Shown here: positions 7,572 to 16,506 of the stretch, in pieces
How positions within the stretch are numbered: position 1 is the stretch's first letter
Layout: every line of letters starts with the position of its first letter
Assembly: GCA_004124475.1 (NCBI GenBank)
Contig: SCKK01000026.1
Coordinates: 1-46,881, forward strand
Direction: 5' to 3'
DNA length: 46,881 nucleotides
DNA from: Fidelibacterota bacterium
Lineage (GTDB): Bacteria > Fidelibacterota > Marinisomatia > Marinisomatales > SCKK01
Position numbers and translations under genes: made by a program
Notes under the pieces: model-generated
What the model saw: only the letters and a program-made list of their open reading frames with translations
Database searches by the model: none
Told to the model about the DNA's origin: nothing

Positions 7572-8522
7572 TTGGATATTCCGGTGACCGGTTTTGTGTA
7601 CAGTGAGAGCTATTTGAATCATATAACCGGTACAGGTCACCCGGAATCGCCGGATCGACTAAAAGCTATCGCCGATCATGTTAGGAATTCTGAATATTGG
7701 AATTCCCTGAAAAGTATCAAACCTAACGTTATAAGCACGAATATCATCCAGTTAATACATTCCGGCTCTTATATTAACTCTGTATCTGAAGCGTGTGAAA
7801 ATGGTTTTCCATTTCTTGACTTCGGAGATACGGCTATTTGCCGGGAATCCTATTCGGTGGCTAAATTAGCTGTGGGTGGTGTCGTTCAAGCTGTTGATGA
7901 GATATTTAATGGGAATTTGGATAATGCTTTTTGTGCCGTAAGACCTCCGGGTCACCATGCTGAAGCAGAATCTGCTATGGGCTTTTGCCTGTTTAATAAT
8001 GTTGCAATCGCAGCGAAATATGCTCAAAAAAAATATAATATTGAAAAGGTGCTTATCTTGGATTGGGATGTTCATCATGGTAACGGAACTCAACATATTT
8101 TTGATTCCGACCCTACAGTATTTTATCTAAGTTTGCATCAATATCCTTTTTATCCCGGGACAGGTTCCAAAAATGAAACGGGTACGGGAGATGGATTGGG
8201 TGCAACGAAGAATTTTCCCCTTAGTGCGGGAAGTGGAGATAAAGAATACATGGATATATTTGAGAATATTCTACCTGAAATCGTGATTCAATATTCTCCA
8301 TCCCTGATAATCCTATCTGCAGGATTTGATGCCCATTATCGGGACCCCATTGCAAATATGAATGTATCCGAAGAAAGTTTTTCACGAATGACAAAAATTG
8401 TGGTTAAACTCTCCCGTGAAGTTTGTGAAGGTAAACTGATCTCCGTGTTAGAAGGTGGATATGATTTGAACGCTCTGGTGAGTAGCGTTGAACACCACCT
8501 TAAAGCATTACAAGGAAATTAA
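7572..8522 (+). CDS. Histone-deacetylase-family (AcuC/HDAC) amidohydrolase
   Basis: This 316-residue class II HDAC-like protein carries GTGHPESPDR near the N-terminus, the catalytic His pair RPPGHH (128-129), and the zinc-site motif DWDVHHG, giving Asp166 and His168. SAGFDAH supplies the third zinc Asp, and LEGGYDL the transition-state Tyr. All active-site residues are present. Bacterial members deacetylate acetyl-CoA synthetase, acetylpolyamines or other acetyl-lysine substrates; which applies here cannot be told. The start is a TTG 13 bases after the ABC gene with no strong ribosome site, so coupling is likely. A GTG four codons in is an alternative. Confidence 0.93.
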   Translation: MDIPVTGFVYSESYLNHITGTGHPESPDRLKAIADHVRNSEYWNSLKSIKPNVISTNIIQLIHSGSYINSVSEACENGFPFLDFGDTAICRESYSVAKLAVGGVVQAVDEIFNGNLDNAFCAVRPPGHHAEAESAMGFCLFNNVAIAAKYAQKKYNIEKVLILDWDVHHGNGTQHIFDSDPTVFYLSLHQYPFYPGTGSKNETGTGDGLGATKNFPLSAGSGDKEYMDIFENILPEIVIQYSPSLIILSAGFDAHYRDPIANMNVSEESFSRMTKIVVKLSREVCEGKLISVLEGGYDLNALVSSVEHHLKALQGN

Positions 8523-8529
8523 CGTAGTC

Positions 8530-9138
8530 ATGATACGATTGTACAAATCCAGGGAAGATAAAGTTTTGGCAGGTATATGCGGAGGAGTAGCCGAATATTT
8601 TCAAGTTGATCCTACGCTTATTCGGATTATCTGGCTTTTTTTTACACTATTCGGGGGATCGGGAGTCCTGGCGTATGTCATTGGAATGATCATCATTCCC
8701 CAATTACCCGATCATTTGGTGACACGGACTAAGAAAGAAACCAGCCAGGTTCATTGGGGAATAGCGCTTGTCATAGTTGGCGTAATTCTTTTCGCTGCAA
8801 ATCTCCCCATTCTGCATACTGTATGGAACAGATTTTGGGGATCCCTTGGAAATGGTTTTTTGGCGATTGTACTTCTTATTTTAATTGTATGGTTTTTTAA
8901 CTCGAGAAAGAGTGACATTTTTCGTAAAAAGAGTAGTACTGACTTTTCATCCTTGCATTTATCGTTAATTGATCGAAAAGTGGCAGGAGTTTGTGGCGGG
9001 ATCGGTGAAGCTCTTGATATAGATTCGACTCTAGTTCGTTTTTTTTGGATATTCGGAACTATCATGACCTCCGGATTGGGTATTTTACTGTATGGAATTC
9101 TTGCTTTGATATTGCCAACATTTACCACGGAAGAGTAG
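8530..9138 (+). CDS. Membrane protein with two PspC domains
   Basis: A first PspC domain, with VLAGICGGVAEYF and a following hydrophobic segment, spans roughly residues 8-60. Two more membrane segments lie in the middle, and a second PspC domain with VAGVCGGIGEALDID sits at the C-terminus. PspC proteins are inner-membrane envelope-stress factors; duplicated PspC domains occur in several phyla. The ATG at 8530 gives 202 residues and follows the HDAC stop by seven bases. No PspA or PspF homologue is near, so a link to a phage-shock response is only by family. Confidence 0.9.
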   Translation: MIRLYKSREDKVLAGICGGVAEYFQVDPTLIRIIWLFFTLFGGSGVLAYVIGMIIIPQLPDHLVTRTKKETSQVHWGIALVIVGVILFAANLPILHTVWNRFWGSLGNGFLAIVLLILIVWFFNSRKSDIFRKKSSTDFSSLHLSLIDRKVAGVCGGIGEALDIDSTLVRFFWIFGTIMTSGLGILLYGILALILPTFTTEE

Positions 9139-9147
9139 AACACGACT

Positions 9148-10674
9148 TTGAAGTTTATTTTAATCATTTTGGATGGATTTGGTCTTCGGGATGAAACCGA
9201 TTCAAATGCTTTCTATCTTGCAAAAACACCCGTATTGGATGAGTTGTTCAATTCCAATCCCTGGGCTACACTGAGAGCTTCCGGCATTGCAGTGGGTTTA
9301 CCTGAAAATGTTATCGGAAATTCGGAAGTGGGTCATATGACTATCGGAACGGGAAGAATCGCTGAACAGGATTTGGTGAGAATTAACCATGCAATTCACA
9401 AGGGTAAGTTGAAAGAAAATGAAGTTCTTACTCAATTATTCCACCATGTTCGCAAGAAAAATTGTAGTTTACATCTTATTGGTTTGGTATCCGATGGCGG
9501 AGTACATAGCCATATAAACCACATTGAATCACTGCTCGAAATTGCAAAGAAAAGGGACATCAAAAACTTGTACCTCCACGCTATTACAGATGGCAGGGAT
9601 ACATCACCTAAATCCGGAATAAAGTTCATTCAACAAATTAATGAAAGGATGGCTGAACTGAGAGTCGGACGTATTGCCACAGTCATGGGAAGATATTATG
9701 CCATGGATCGTGACAAGCGGTGGGAACGAACTGAAATAGCATACAGAGCGATAACTTTGGGTGAAGGTATAAAAATTGACAATCCGGTGGATGCTGTAAA
9801 ATCTTCTTATGACGATGGGATTACCGATGAATTTATAAGACCAATAATTATTACTGAAAATGGTGGGAAAGAATGTTTAATCGGTGAAAATGACGCACTT
9901 CTGTTTTTTAATTTTCGTTCGGATAGAATGAGGCAAATTTGTCGTGCCCTTGGTAAAAAAGATTTTAAGGAATTTCCAAGAAACAAAGGTCCATTTCTTA
10001 TTACAACCATGACGTCATATAATGAGACGTTTACCTACCCATTCTTATTTAAGCGAAAACCAGTTGAAAATACTTTCGCAGAAATCCTTGAAAAAAACGG
10101 ATACTCTCAATATCGTCTTGCAGAAACAGAAAAATACGCACATGTCACCTACTTTTTTAACGGAGGTGAGGAAAAACCTTTTCCACATGAATACAGAAAG
10201 ATGATTCCGTCACCTAAAATTGCCACCTATGATTTACAGCCGGAAATGAGTGCGTATACCATCAAAGAAGTGGCGATGGATATAATCGATACCGATAAAT
10301 ATGATTGCCTGATTATGAACCTGGCAAATATGGATATGGTGGGTCATACGGGAGACATAAACGCAACCATTTCCGCAGTCGAAACGGTCGATAATGTGAT
10401 AGGAGATATCATAACTTCCGCAAAGGATAAAAGAATACCCGTGTTTATCACTTCAGATCATGGTAATCAGGAAATGATGAAGGATAACAAAACCGGTGAA
10501 ATACACACTGCCCACACAACAAATCCTGTTCCTTTTTTTCTGGTAAATCCAAACGGAAATTTTCGTCTTAAATCCGAAGGGGGACTATCCGATATAGCTC
10601 CTACAATCCTTGACTATCTTGGGATAAAAATTCCAGAAGAGATGACAGGTAGAAGTCTGTTAATACGAGAATGA
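9148..10674 (+). CDS. gpmI: 2,3-bisphosphoglycerate-independent phosphoglycerate mutase
   Basis: This 508-residue enzyme interconverts 3- and 2-phosphoglycerate in glycolysis and gluconeogenesis using Mn2+. It shows ILDGFG at the metal-binding start, the phosphorylated Ser in NVIGNSEVGHMTIGTGR, DGRDTSP, and the C-terminal TSDHGNQE and HTAHTTNPVPF metal motifs. Length is normal for GpmI. The start is TTG 9148, ten bases after the PspC gene, with a GGAAGAG patch upstream. The stop overlaps the heptose kinase start (ATGA). Confidence 0.97.
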   Translation: MKFILIILDGFGLRDETDSNAFYLAKTPVLDELFNSNPWATLRASGIAVGLPENVIGNSEVGHMTIGTGRIAEQDLVRINHAIHKGKLKENEVLTQLFHHVRKKNCSLHLIGLVSDGGVHSHINHIESLLEIAKKRDIKNLYLHAITDGRDTSPKSGIKFIQQINERMAELRVGRIATVMGRYYAMDRDKRWERTEIAYRAITLGEGIKIDNPVDAVKSSYDDGITDEFIRPIIITENGGKECLIGENDALLFFNFRSDRMRQICRALGKKDFKEFPRNKGPFLITTMTSYNETFTYPFLFKRKPVENTFAEILEKNGYSQYRLAETEKYAHVTYFFNGGEEKPFPHEYRKMIPSPKIATYDLQPEMSAYTIKEVAMDIIDTDKYDCLIMNLANMDMVGHTGDINATISAVETVDNVIGDIITSAKDKRIPVFITSDHGNQEMMKDNKTGEIHTAHTTNPVPFFLVNPNGNFRLKSEGGLSDIAPTILDYLGIKIPEEMTGRSLLIRE

Positions 10675-11654
10675 ATATCAATCGATATAAAGAATTAGAG
10701 TCAAAATATTCTGACAATACCGTCATGGTCATTGGTGATCTCATGCTGGATAATTATTTGTGGGGACAAGCCACCAGGATTTCGCCGGAAGCGCCGGTTC
10801 CGATAATAAAAGTGGAGTCAACCAGCAGTAATCCGGGAGGCGCCGCAAATGTTGTCAATAATTTAGCAGCTTTGGGAAGCCACGTGATTGCTTGTGGTGT
10901 AGTAGGGGATGATCAAAATGGAGCGCTGCTGAAATCAATCATTGAGGGTTTCGGCTCGGATGTGACTGAGATTATTGTCGATCCTAATCGACCTACTACC
11001 GTAAAAACACGAGTGATTGCTCATAATCAACAGGTCATCAGAACCGATTGGGAAGATACATCGCAATTGAATAAAGACATCAGTGATACATTATTACAGA
11101 AAATTTTAGATAGAATGGATGATTGTAATGCAGTTATCCTGGAGGATTATAACAAAGGATTATTTTATAAAGATTTTATTCAGACCATTGTATCAGAATG
11201 CAAACAAAGATCAATTCCAGTATATGCTGATCCCAAAATTGACCATTTTTTTGATTACAGGGGAGTATCCCTATTTAAACCAAATTTGGAAGAAGCTTTC
11301 GCCGCCTTAGACAAAATAATAACGACAGAAAATGATATTTTTGAAGCTGGTAGGGGAATAATGGATAAGTTGGGTTGCGAAATGGTGCTTTTGACACGAG
11401 GAGAAAAAGGAATGGTTTTATTCGATAACGATGGTCATCATAATATTTCTACAAAAGCGAGGAATGTGCACGATGTATCGGGTGCGGGAGATACTGTGAT
11501 TTCTGTATTTTGTTTGACCCATATTTCAGGAGCAACCCCTATAGAATCTGCGACAGTTGCGAATTATGCAGCGGGCAGGGTTTGCGAGGATGTAGGTGTC
11601 GTCCCTATCACTAAGGAGAATCTTTACGAGATTATTACACACCACAATTCATAA
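10671..11654 (+). CDS. rfaE1: D-glycero-beta-D-manno-heptose-7-phosphate kinase (RfaE1/HldE-N type)
   Basis: This 327-residue PfkB/ribokinase-family protein has VIGDLMLDNYLWG and ISPEAPVPIIKVE, typical of RfaE domain I, then PGGAANVVNNLAALG. The ATP-site signature VSGAGDTVISVF contains the catalytic Asp. It phosphorylates heptose-7-phosphate on the way to ADP-heptose for LPS. The adenylyltransferase domain found fused in E. coli HldE is absent, so that step must be encoded elsewhere. It starts at the ATGA overlap with gpmI. The presence of this gene supports an LPS-bearing envelope. Confidence 0.92.
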   Translation: MNINRYKELESKYSDNTVMVIGDLMLDNYLWGQATRISPEAPVPIIKVESTSSNPGGAANVVNNLAALGSHVIACGVVGDDQNGALLKSIIEGFGSDVTEIIVDPNRPTTVKTRVIAHNQQVIRTDWEDTSQLNKDISDTLLQKILDRMDDCNAVILEDYNKGLFYKDFIQTIVSECKQRSIPVYADPKIDHFFDYRGVSLFKPNLEEAFAALDKIITTENDIFEAGRGIMDKLGCEMVLLTRGEKGMVLFDNDGHHNISTKARNVHDVSGAGDTVISVFCLTHISGATPIESATVANYAAGRVCEDVGVVPITKENLYEIITHHNS

Positions 11655-11656
11655 CC

Positions 11657-11798
11657 AGTGTCTGTCCGAAAAATGGATCCTGTATGGTCTCCTGACCGTG
11701 CAGTTAGTTCCATGATTGTCGAGGTCCGTCCAAAGGATACTGCGGAAAGACCCCGACTGATCTTCTTCCAAAAATTCACTAATTTTCGGACATACACT
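11657..11798. mobile_element. MITE-like element with terminal inverted repeats
   Basis: AGTGTCTGTCCGAAAAAT at 11657-11674 is the near-exact inverse of ATTTTCGGACATACACT at 11782-11798. This gives a 142-base unit with about 17-base imperfect terminal repeats (one mismatch, one extra A). It lies between the heptose kinase stop (11654) and the signal sequence of the propeller gene, and it holds no gene of its own. Target-site duplication is unclear. A non-autonomous transposon is the simplest reading. Confidence 0.55.
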
Positions 11799-13514
11799 AA
11801 CTATTCTTTATACTGGTTTTCCTATAAATATTCGTTTGCATTGCTCTTGAGTACTCTCGTAATCCATGGGTTAATTTTTTCTCAAACCGATATCCGGTAT
11901 GATCCATGGGATTGGATAACCTATAAAAATGTCAGCCAGGTTTACTCAATCACCGAGGGTAGGGAATATATCTATTTTGCGACAAATGGGGGAATCATTC
12001 GGTATCATCTTTATGGCAAGTATTGGGGTGATCCCATCACTCGATCTCAAGGATTACCCAGTGATGATGTGAGATCCATTTATTTTGATTTTAATACCAA
12101 CATTTTGTGGGCTGCTGATAAGAATCATCTAAGTTATTCAACGAACGATGGTGGAAGTTGGGATACGGTCGATCCGGTTGTTTTAGGATTGAGACCCTTA
12201 GAATATATTGTTAGAATTGGGTCAACTCCTGGAAACCTGTGGTGTATAACCACCAGTCAGGTACTTCAATTGAATTCCATGTCAGGATTTGTTATCAATC
12301 CTTATGCAACGATTCCTGAGGATAATGTAAACTGGGGAAGTAGTTTGATTACATATCCCAATTCCAAAGAATCTACGGAAATATTAGTTAAATTTACTTT
12401 AACCAATGGATGGATTAAATCGTCTAATATTTTGTTAGGACCTCATTTTGAAGAAGTTACGTTATCCACTATATTTCTTGATCGCTTTGGTGATGTATGG
12501 GTTGGAACATGGGGTGGTCCTGTTTTTTACGGGAGTTATCAGATGCGTATTTTAGAGCCACTTTACTTTGGGCCTGCCCAGACCAGTGCTGAAGTTGTTT
12601 TGCCAGGTGGTGGATATTTGTGGATTGGCGGAATTACTCATGAAAGCCAATTTTCAGGACTTACAAGATTGGATATAGTCAGAGGTTATTGGGATAAGTT
12701 CAGGTCAGGATATGAAATATTTTTTGGGGGAGACAATATTTTTTGTGGTGTTCAACTAAGTGGGGAATGGTGGTTCGGAACCCCTGAAGGTATACAGATA
12801 TATGATGAAAAGCAGGACTCATGGTTTTTGTTAACTGAAGCAAAAGGATTTCCAGATCAAAGAGTAACTTCCATGGCGAGTGATGGAGAATATTTATATG
12901 CAGGTACTCCTTTTGGGATTATCCGATTTTCGGCAAAAGATAAAATTCGAGTTCCCTGGGATCTTTCTGATCAATTACTGGGTCAGATGATCTACGATAT
13001 GCATTGGGATGGGAAAGACCTCTGGATTTCCACCGAACTGGGATTGTGGCTATGGGAATCAATTTCTGATTCTTATCGATATTATTCTTGGGTTGTACAA
13101 AAAGGTTCGGAGGATTTTAAAAACAAAGATAATAGCTCTGTCGGGTTAATATCACCTTTGAAGGCTATTGCTTCTACTGATCAAAAGGTTTATTTTGGCG
13201 ATAAATTTGGTATCCTAATATTCAATAAAAAAGATGAAAATTGGGAAAGAATTACAGGAGCATCTCAATTAATTGGTTTGCAGATTCTTGACCTTCATAT
13301 ATCTAATGACCTAGAGGAGAAAAATAAAATTCTTTGGGTTGGTAGCACACAGGGTGTGATAAAAATAAATTTAGAAAGTGGAATAGTTCGTAAATTCACC
13401 AGAAGGGATGGTCTGCCCAGCAATTTTATTCAAAAGATATTTGTGGATATGGAAAATGCGTGGTTTGGAACACCTGAAGGGCTTGTGTGGTTTAATTGGA
13501 CAAAATATGAGTGA
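11658..13514 (+). CDS. Secreted two-component-type beta-propeller protein
   Basis: The body consists of repeated blades of the Reg_prop kind, such as ITRSQGLPSDDVRSIYFD, FPDQRVTSMASDGEYLYAGTPFGI and RRDGLPSNFIQKIFVD, in which a GLPS-type turn precedes a WxGT/FGT-like strand. No kinase domain follows, so it is a stand-alone propeller, probably exported. A hydrophobic segment ending LLLSTLVIHGLIFSQ (residues 62-76) looks like the signal peptide. The first ~47 codons lie within a MITE-like insertion, so the native start is uncertain: GTG 11658, ATG 11673, ATG 11712 or TTG 11841 are all possible. It is coupled to the following GWxTD gene by TGATG. Confidence 0.75.
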   Translation: MSVRKMDPVWSPDRAVSSMIVEVRPKDTAERPRLIFFQKFTNFRTYTNYSLYWFSYKYSFALLLSTLVIHGLIFSQTDIRYDPWDWITYKNVSQVYSITEGREYIYFATNGGIIRYHLYGKYWGDPITRSQGLPSDDVRSIYFDFNTNILWAADKNHLSYSTNDGGSWDTVDPVVLGLRPLEYIVRIGSTPGNLWCITTSQVLQLNSMSGFVINPYATIPEDNVNWGSSLITYPNSKESTEILVKFTLTNGWIKSSNILLGPHFEEVTLSTIFLDRFGDVWVGTWGGPVFYGSYQMRILEPLYFGPAQTSAEVVLPGGGYLWIGGITHESQFSGLTRLDIVRGYWDKFRSGYEIFFGGDNIFCGVQLSGEWWFGTPEGIQIYDEKQDSWFLLTEAKGFPDQRVTSMASDGEYLYAGTPFGIIRFSAKDKIRVPWDLSDQLLGQMIYDMHWDGKDLWISTELGLWLWESISDSYRYYSWVVQKGSEDFKNKDNSSVGLISPLKAIASTDQKVYFGDKFGILIFNKKDENWERITGASQLIGLQILDLHISNDLEEKNKILWVGSTQGVIKINLESGIVRKFTRRDGLPSNFIQKIFVDMENAWFGTPEGLVWFNWTKYE

Positions 13515-14782
13515 TGAGTAAAATTTTTAACAATTTTATTATTTTTATTTTTCTAATCAATATTTCGGAAGCTCAATGGTTTCAGCGTTCTAAAATTGAT
13601 ATAGGTTTTCCTTTCTTTTACTTAGCTACCCCAGCCTATTTTTCTGAAAATACCGATCAGGTAAAATTGGAGATGTATGTGAAGATATCCCACGATGCCA
13701 TTCAGTTTCTGAAATATGGTAGTGGATTTAAAGCTGAGTATGAAATGACAGTGAGTATTTTAGATTCTGCAGATTCCCAAATATTGGAAGACATTTTTAA
13801 AGGGACAGTAATTGCAGAGAAATATAGTGAAACAACGTCAAAAAAGTTGCATATCATGGAGACACGGACATTTTATCTTGACCCTGGAAAATATAAAATA
13901 AATGTAAAGTTGATGGATTTGGACACTCGGAAAACAGGAAGAAAGACTCACAATATAGATCTGAATCGCTTTAAAAAAGACGTCGTCATTAGTGACTTAT
14001 TAATGATAAATCCACACAAAAAAGATGGTGAAGGTTTTCCTGATGGATATCCCATTCTTCCTCCTGTACTGACAGATAGAGATTCGATTGTTTATTTGTA
14101 TAGTGAGTTGAAAGTTTCTGAGGGACCCTATACTTTAAAAACGAAGGTGACTTCATCTAAGCAAAAAGTAATTTCCGAAGAAATTGTAAAAGAAGAATCA
14201 CATGGAGAAATCATACAACGCATTATCGAATATAAGCCCCTCGATATTGGTACGAAGAGTTTTAAAGTGGAAATCGAATTGGAGCAGGGTGGGGATATTT
14301 CTAAAACAGATATATTGGTTAAAGTGCGCTGGCGGGGTTTGACTTCACAAATTTCTAATTTGGACGAGGCTGTCCGTCAACTTCGTTATATTGCCCCTTC
14401 TAAGGAAATTAGAGCTATGAAAAAAGCAATCATCTCAAAAAAGAAGGAACAATTATTTAAGGAGTTTTGGAAAAAACGAGATCCAACACCCAAAACAACT
14501 GAGAATGAACTCATGGATGAATATTACCGGCGTGTGAACTTTGCGAATGAGCGATATGGATCTTTCAGAAAAGGGTGGGAAACAGCGAGGGGTATGATAT
14601 TTATTCTATTTGGACCTCCGGATGATATTGAAACAAATCTTTTTTCTCCCGATGGAAAAGCTTATCTGAAGTGGAGTTATTACGTCATTAACCGGACATT
14701 TATTTTTGTGGATAGGAACGGATTTGGGGATTATGAATTAACAAAACCCTATTACCCGACCATAGGCTCAGGAATTAATTAA
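13514..14782 (+). CDS. GWxTD-domain secreted protein
   Basis: A signal peptide (hydrophobic IIFIFLINISEA then QWF) opens this 422-residue protein. The C-terminal GWxTD domain shows YYRRVNFANERYG and GWETARGMIFILFGPPDDIE. The family's GWxTD signature reads GWETA here, so the Asp is replaced by Ala. The domain is typical of Marinimicrobia, KSB1, Gemmatimonadota and related phyla; its function is unknown. ATG 13514 overlaps the propeller stop and is preferred to GTG 13511. The frequent pairing of such proteins with propellers suggests a shared envelope role, which is inference. Confidence 0.85.
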   Translation: MSKIFNNFIIFIFLINISEAQWFQRSKIDIGFPFFYLATPAYFSENTDQVKLEMYVKISHDAIQFLKYGSGFKAEYEMTVSILDSADSQILEDIFKGTVIAEKYSETTSKKLHIMETRTFYLDPGKYKINVKLMDLDTRKTGRKTHNIDLNRFKKDVVISDLLMINPHKKDGEGFPDGYPILPPVLTDRDSIVYLYSELKVSEGPYTLKTKVTSSKQKVISEEIVKEESHGEIIQRIIEYKPLDIGTKSFKVEIELEQGGDISKTDILVKVRWRGLTSQISNLDEAVRQLRYIAPSKEIRAMKKAIISKKKEQLFKEFWKKRDPTPKTTENELMDEYYRRVNFANERYGSFRKGWETARGMIFILFGPPDDIETNLFSPDGKAYLKWSYYVINRTFIFVDRNGFGDYELTKPYYPTIGSGIN

Positions 14783-15063
14783 AAAGGCTCTGCTCTGATA
14801 ATTGGTTGATTTATGCCAGATTTCTATATCGCACCTTTTTCAAGAACTCATCTCCTGACTCTTTCTCATAATAAGGAAAAGGGATAACTCCTCCTTTCCC
14901 CCGACCCCGACTTGTCGGGGGGGTCGGGATAAGAGAGGGGGCTGCCCGCCTGAATGACAAAGTCGGGCAGGGAGAGTGAGTTACATAATAGGCTTGAAAT
15001 ACCTGTATTATTCCAGCACTATAGTAGAACATAACCATTAAAAACTAAACTCACGAAATTTCA
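14783..15063. repeat. Intergenic region with nested GC-rich hairpins
   Basis: CCCGACC-CCGAC-TT-GTCGG-GG-GGTCGGG (about 14898-14928) forms a long nested hairpin. A second hairpin pairs CTGCCCG (14942-14948) with CGGGCAG (14964-14970). The CCGACTTGTCGG core matches the inverse of the element at 5313-5326. I see no gene here. The hairpins may end transcription after the GWxTD gene or be dispersed repeats. Confidence 0.6.
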
Positions 15064-15873
15064 TTGCCTTCCTATAGTCTATCTCGTCCATTTTCTTACT
15101 CCAGCCTGACAGTATTCGAACAATGTCCAGCTAAGTATAAATTTTACTATTTAGACGGAATTTTGAAACCACAAGAAAGTATTGAGGCTTTTTTAGGCAG
15201 AAGAGTACATGAAACGATGGAGTTTCTTTACAAACAAGTGAACACCAACGGTCCCCCACTGTTTGATACCGTGTTAGAAGATTTTCATTATCGATGGGAA
15301 AATGAGTGGCATAGTGATCTTATCTTTGTCAACCAATTTCTCTCTGTGCGGGACTATTACGATTTAGGAATAAAATGTTTAGCCTGGTACTACAGAAAAT
15401 ACCATCCGTTTAACGAACCGGTCGTTGAATTGGAAGCTGAGATGTTATTTACTATCGGGAATGATGATAAATATAAATTTAAAGGAATTGCAGACCGACT
15501 TGAGGATCACGGCGATGGAGTTTGGGAGATTCATGATTATAAAACGTCCAAAAGAGCATTGACTCAAAGAGCAGCAGATAAAGACAGACAATTATCTCTA
15601 TACCACATGGGACTGTTACAAAATAAAGAAAATGTAAAAGAAGTTCGATTAGTATGGCATTTTATGAGAGTGGGAATCACCGTTCGATCGAGGCGCGATA
15701 ATGATCAATTACATTACATGACAATTTCCATTCAGAAAAAGATCAACAAGATTACGGAAACTATAAAAAATGGGGGTCCATTTCCAGCGGTGCAAACCCC
15801 ACTTTGTAATTGGTGTTATTATTGGGTTGAATGCCCTGCTAAAACAAGGAACAATCCCTTTGTGAAAAGCTGA
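15064..15873 (+). CDS. RecB/Cas4-like PD-(D/E)XK nuclease with 4-cysteine Fe-S site
   Basis: This 269-residue protein has FLGRRVHETMEF (active His), GIADRLED (metal Asp) and EIHDYKTSKR (D-x-K core), which together define the PD-(D/E)XK exonuclease fold of AddB and Cas4. Cys21 in FEQCPAKY and Cys248, Cys251, Cys257 in CNWCYYWVECP match the split 4Fe-4S cluster of those families. It is short and has no helicase domain. The start is TTG; no better ATG exists. The next gene is an RNase HI-like protein. DNA end processing or repair is likely; no cas genes are nearby. Confidence 0.88.
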   Translation: MPSYSLSRPFSYSSLTVFEQCPAKYKFYYLDGILKPQESIEAFLGRRVHETMEFLYKQVNTNGPPLFDTVLEDFHYRWENEWHSDLIFVNQFLSVRDYYDLGIKCLAWYYRKYHPFNEPVVELEAEMLFTIGNDDKYKFKGIADRLEDHGDGVWEIHDYKTSKRALTQRAADKDRQLSLYHMGLLQNKENVKEVRLVWHFMRVGITVRSRRDNDQLHYMTISIQKKINKITETIKNGGPFPAVQTPLCNWCYYWVECPAKTRNNPFVKS

Positions 15874-15897
15874 CAGAGAGTTAATTTCGCTCTCGTT

Positions 15898-16506
15898 ATG
15901 TACGGATTTTCTGAGAAAGAGAGAGAATTGCTTCACCAACTATTTTCTCCCAAAACGATAAATAAACTGCTCCAACTTTTTCCCCAATCATCGGAATCCC
16001 AGTGGTTATCCATATACAGGAAAATATTGAAAATTCAATCTTCGGAACTTCCATCCCGAACCTTCGAGACTGTGCAGAAGTCAGAGAGTGACGTGAATTT
16101 GATATTATATGTGGACGGTGCATCAGATTTAGAAAATGGTAGGGCGGGAATTGGGGGTATATTCTATCTATCTGAAAAATCAAATTATGATAAAAAGGAA
16201 CTATATTCGTTTTCGGAATACATTGGAAAAGCCACAAACAATGAAGCTGAATACCGTGCTTTTATCAGAGGTTTGGAATATGGGAAGCAGCTAAATGGTC
16301 GAGATATATCCATTTTTAGCGATAGTGAATTATTAGTTAAGCAGATGAATTTGGAATATAAAGTAAAAAATAAGCGGCTTCAGAAACTATATAGAGAAGC
16401 GAAAGAACTTCTAACAATGTTTCACTCCTGGAAGATAAACTATATTCCCAGAGAGCAAAATAAAATCGCGGATAATTTAAGTAAGCAAGGATTAAATAAT
16501 ATTTGA
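15898..16506 (+). CDS. RNase HI-family protein with N-terminal extension
   Basis: The C-terminal ~130 residues are an RNase H fold with LILYVDGASD, NNEAEYRAFIRGL, FSDSELLVKQM and EQNKIADNLSKQG. These supply the four acidic residues D, E, D, D needed for cleavage of RNA in RNA-DNA hybrids. The first ~65 residues are an extra region without a domain I recognise. This is the reverse-transcriptase-like RNase HI family rather than classic RnhA. The stop overlaps the rmlA start by one base. It follows the Fe-S nuclease gene by 24 bases. Confidence 0.88.
   Translation: MYGFSEKERELLHQLFSPKTINKLLQLFPQSSESQWLSIYRKILKIQSSELPSRTFETVQKSESDVNLILYVDGASDLENGRAGIGGIFYLSEKSNYDKKELYSFSEYIGKATNNEAEYRAFIRGLEYGKQLNGRDISIFSDSELLVKQMNLEYKVKNKRLQKLYREAKELLTMFHSWKINYIPREQNKIADNLSKQGLNNI

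Noticed and set aside
15064-15873. Cas4 of a CRISPR system
   Set aside because: The Cys pattern fits Cas4 as well as AddB, but no cas gene or repeat array is found in the window.
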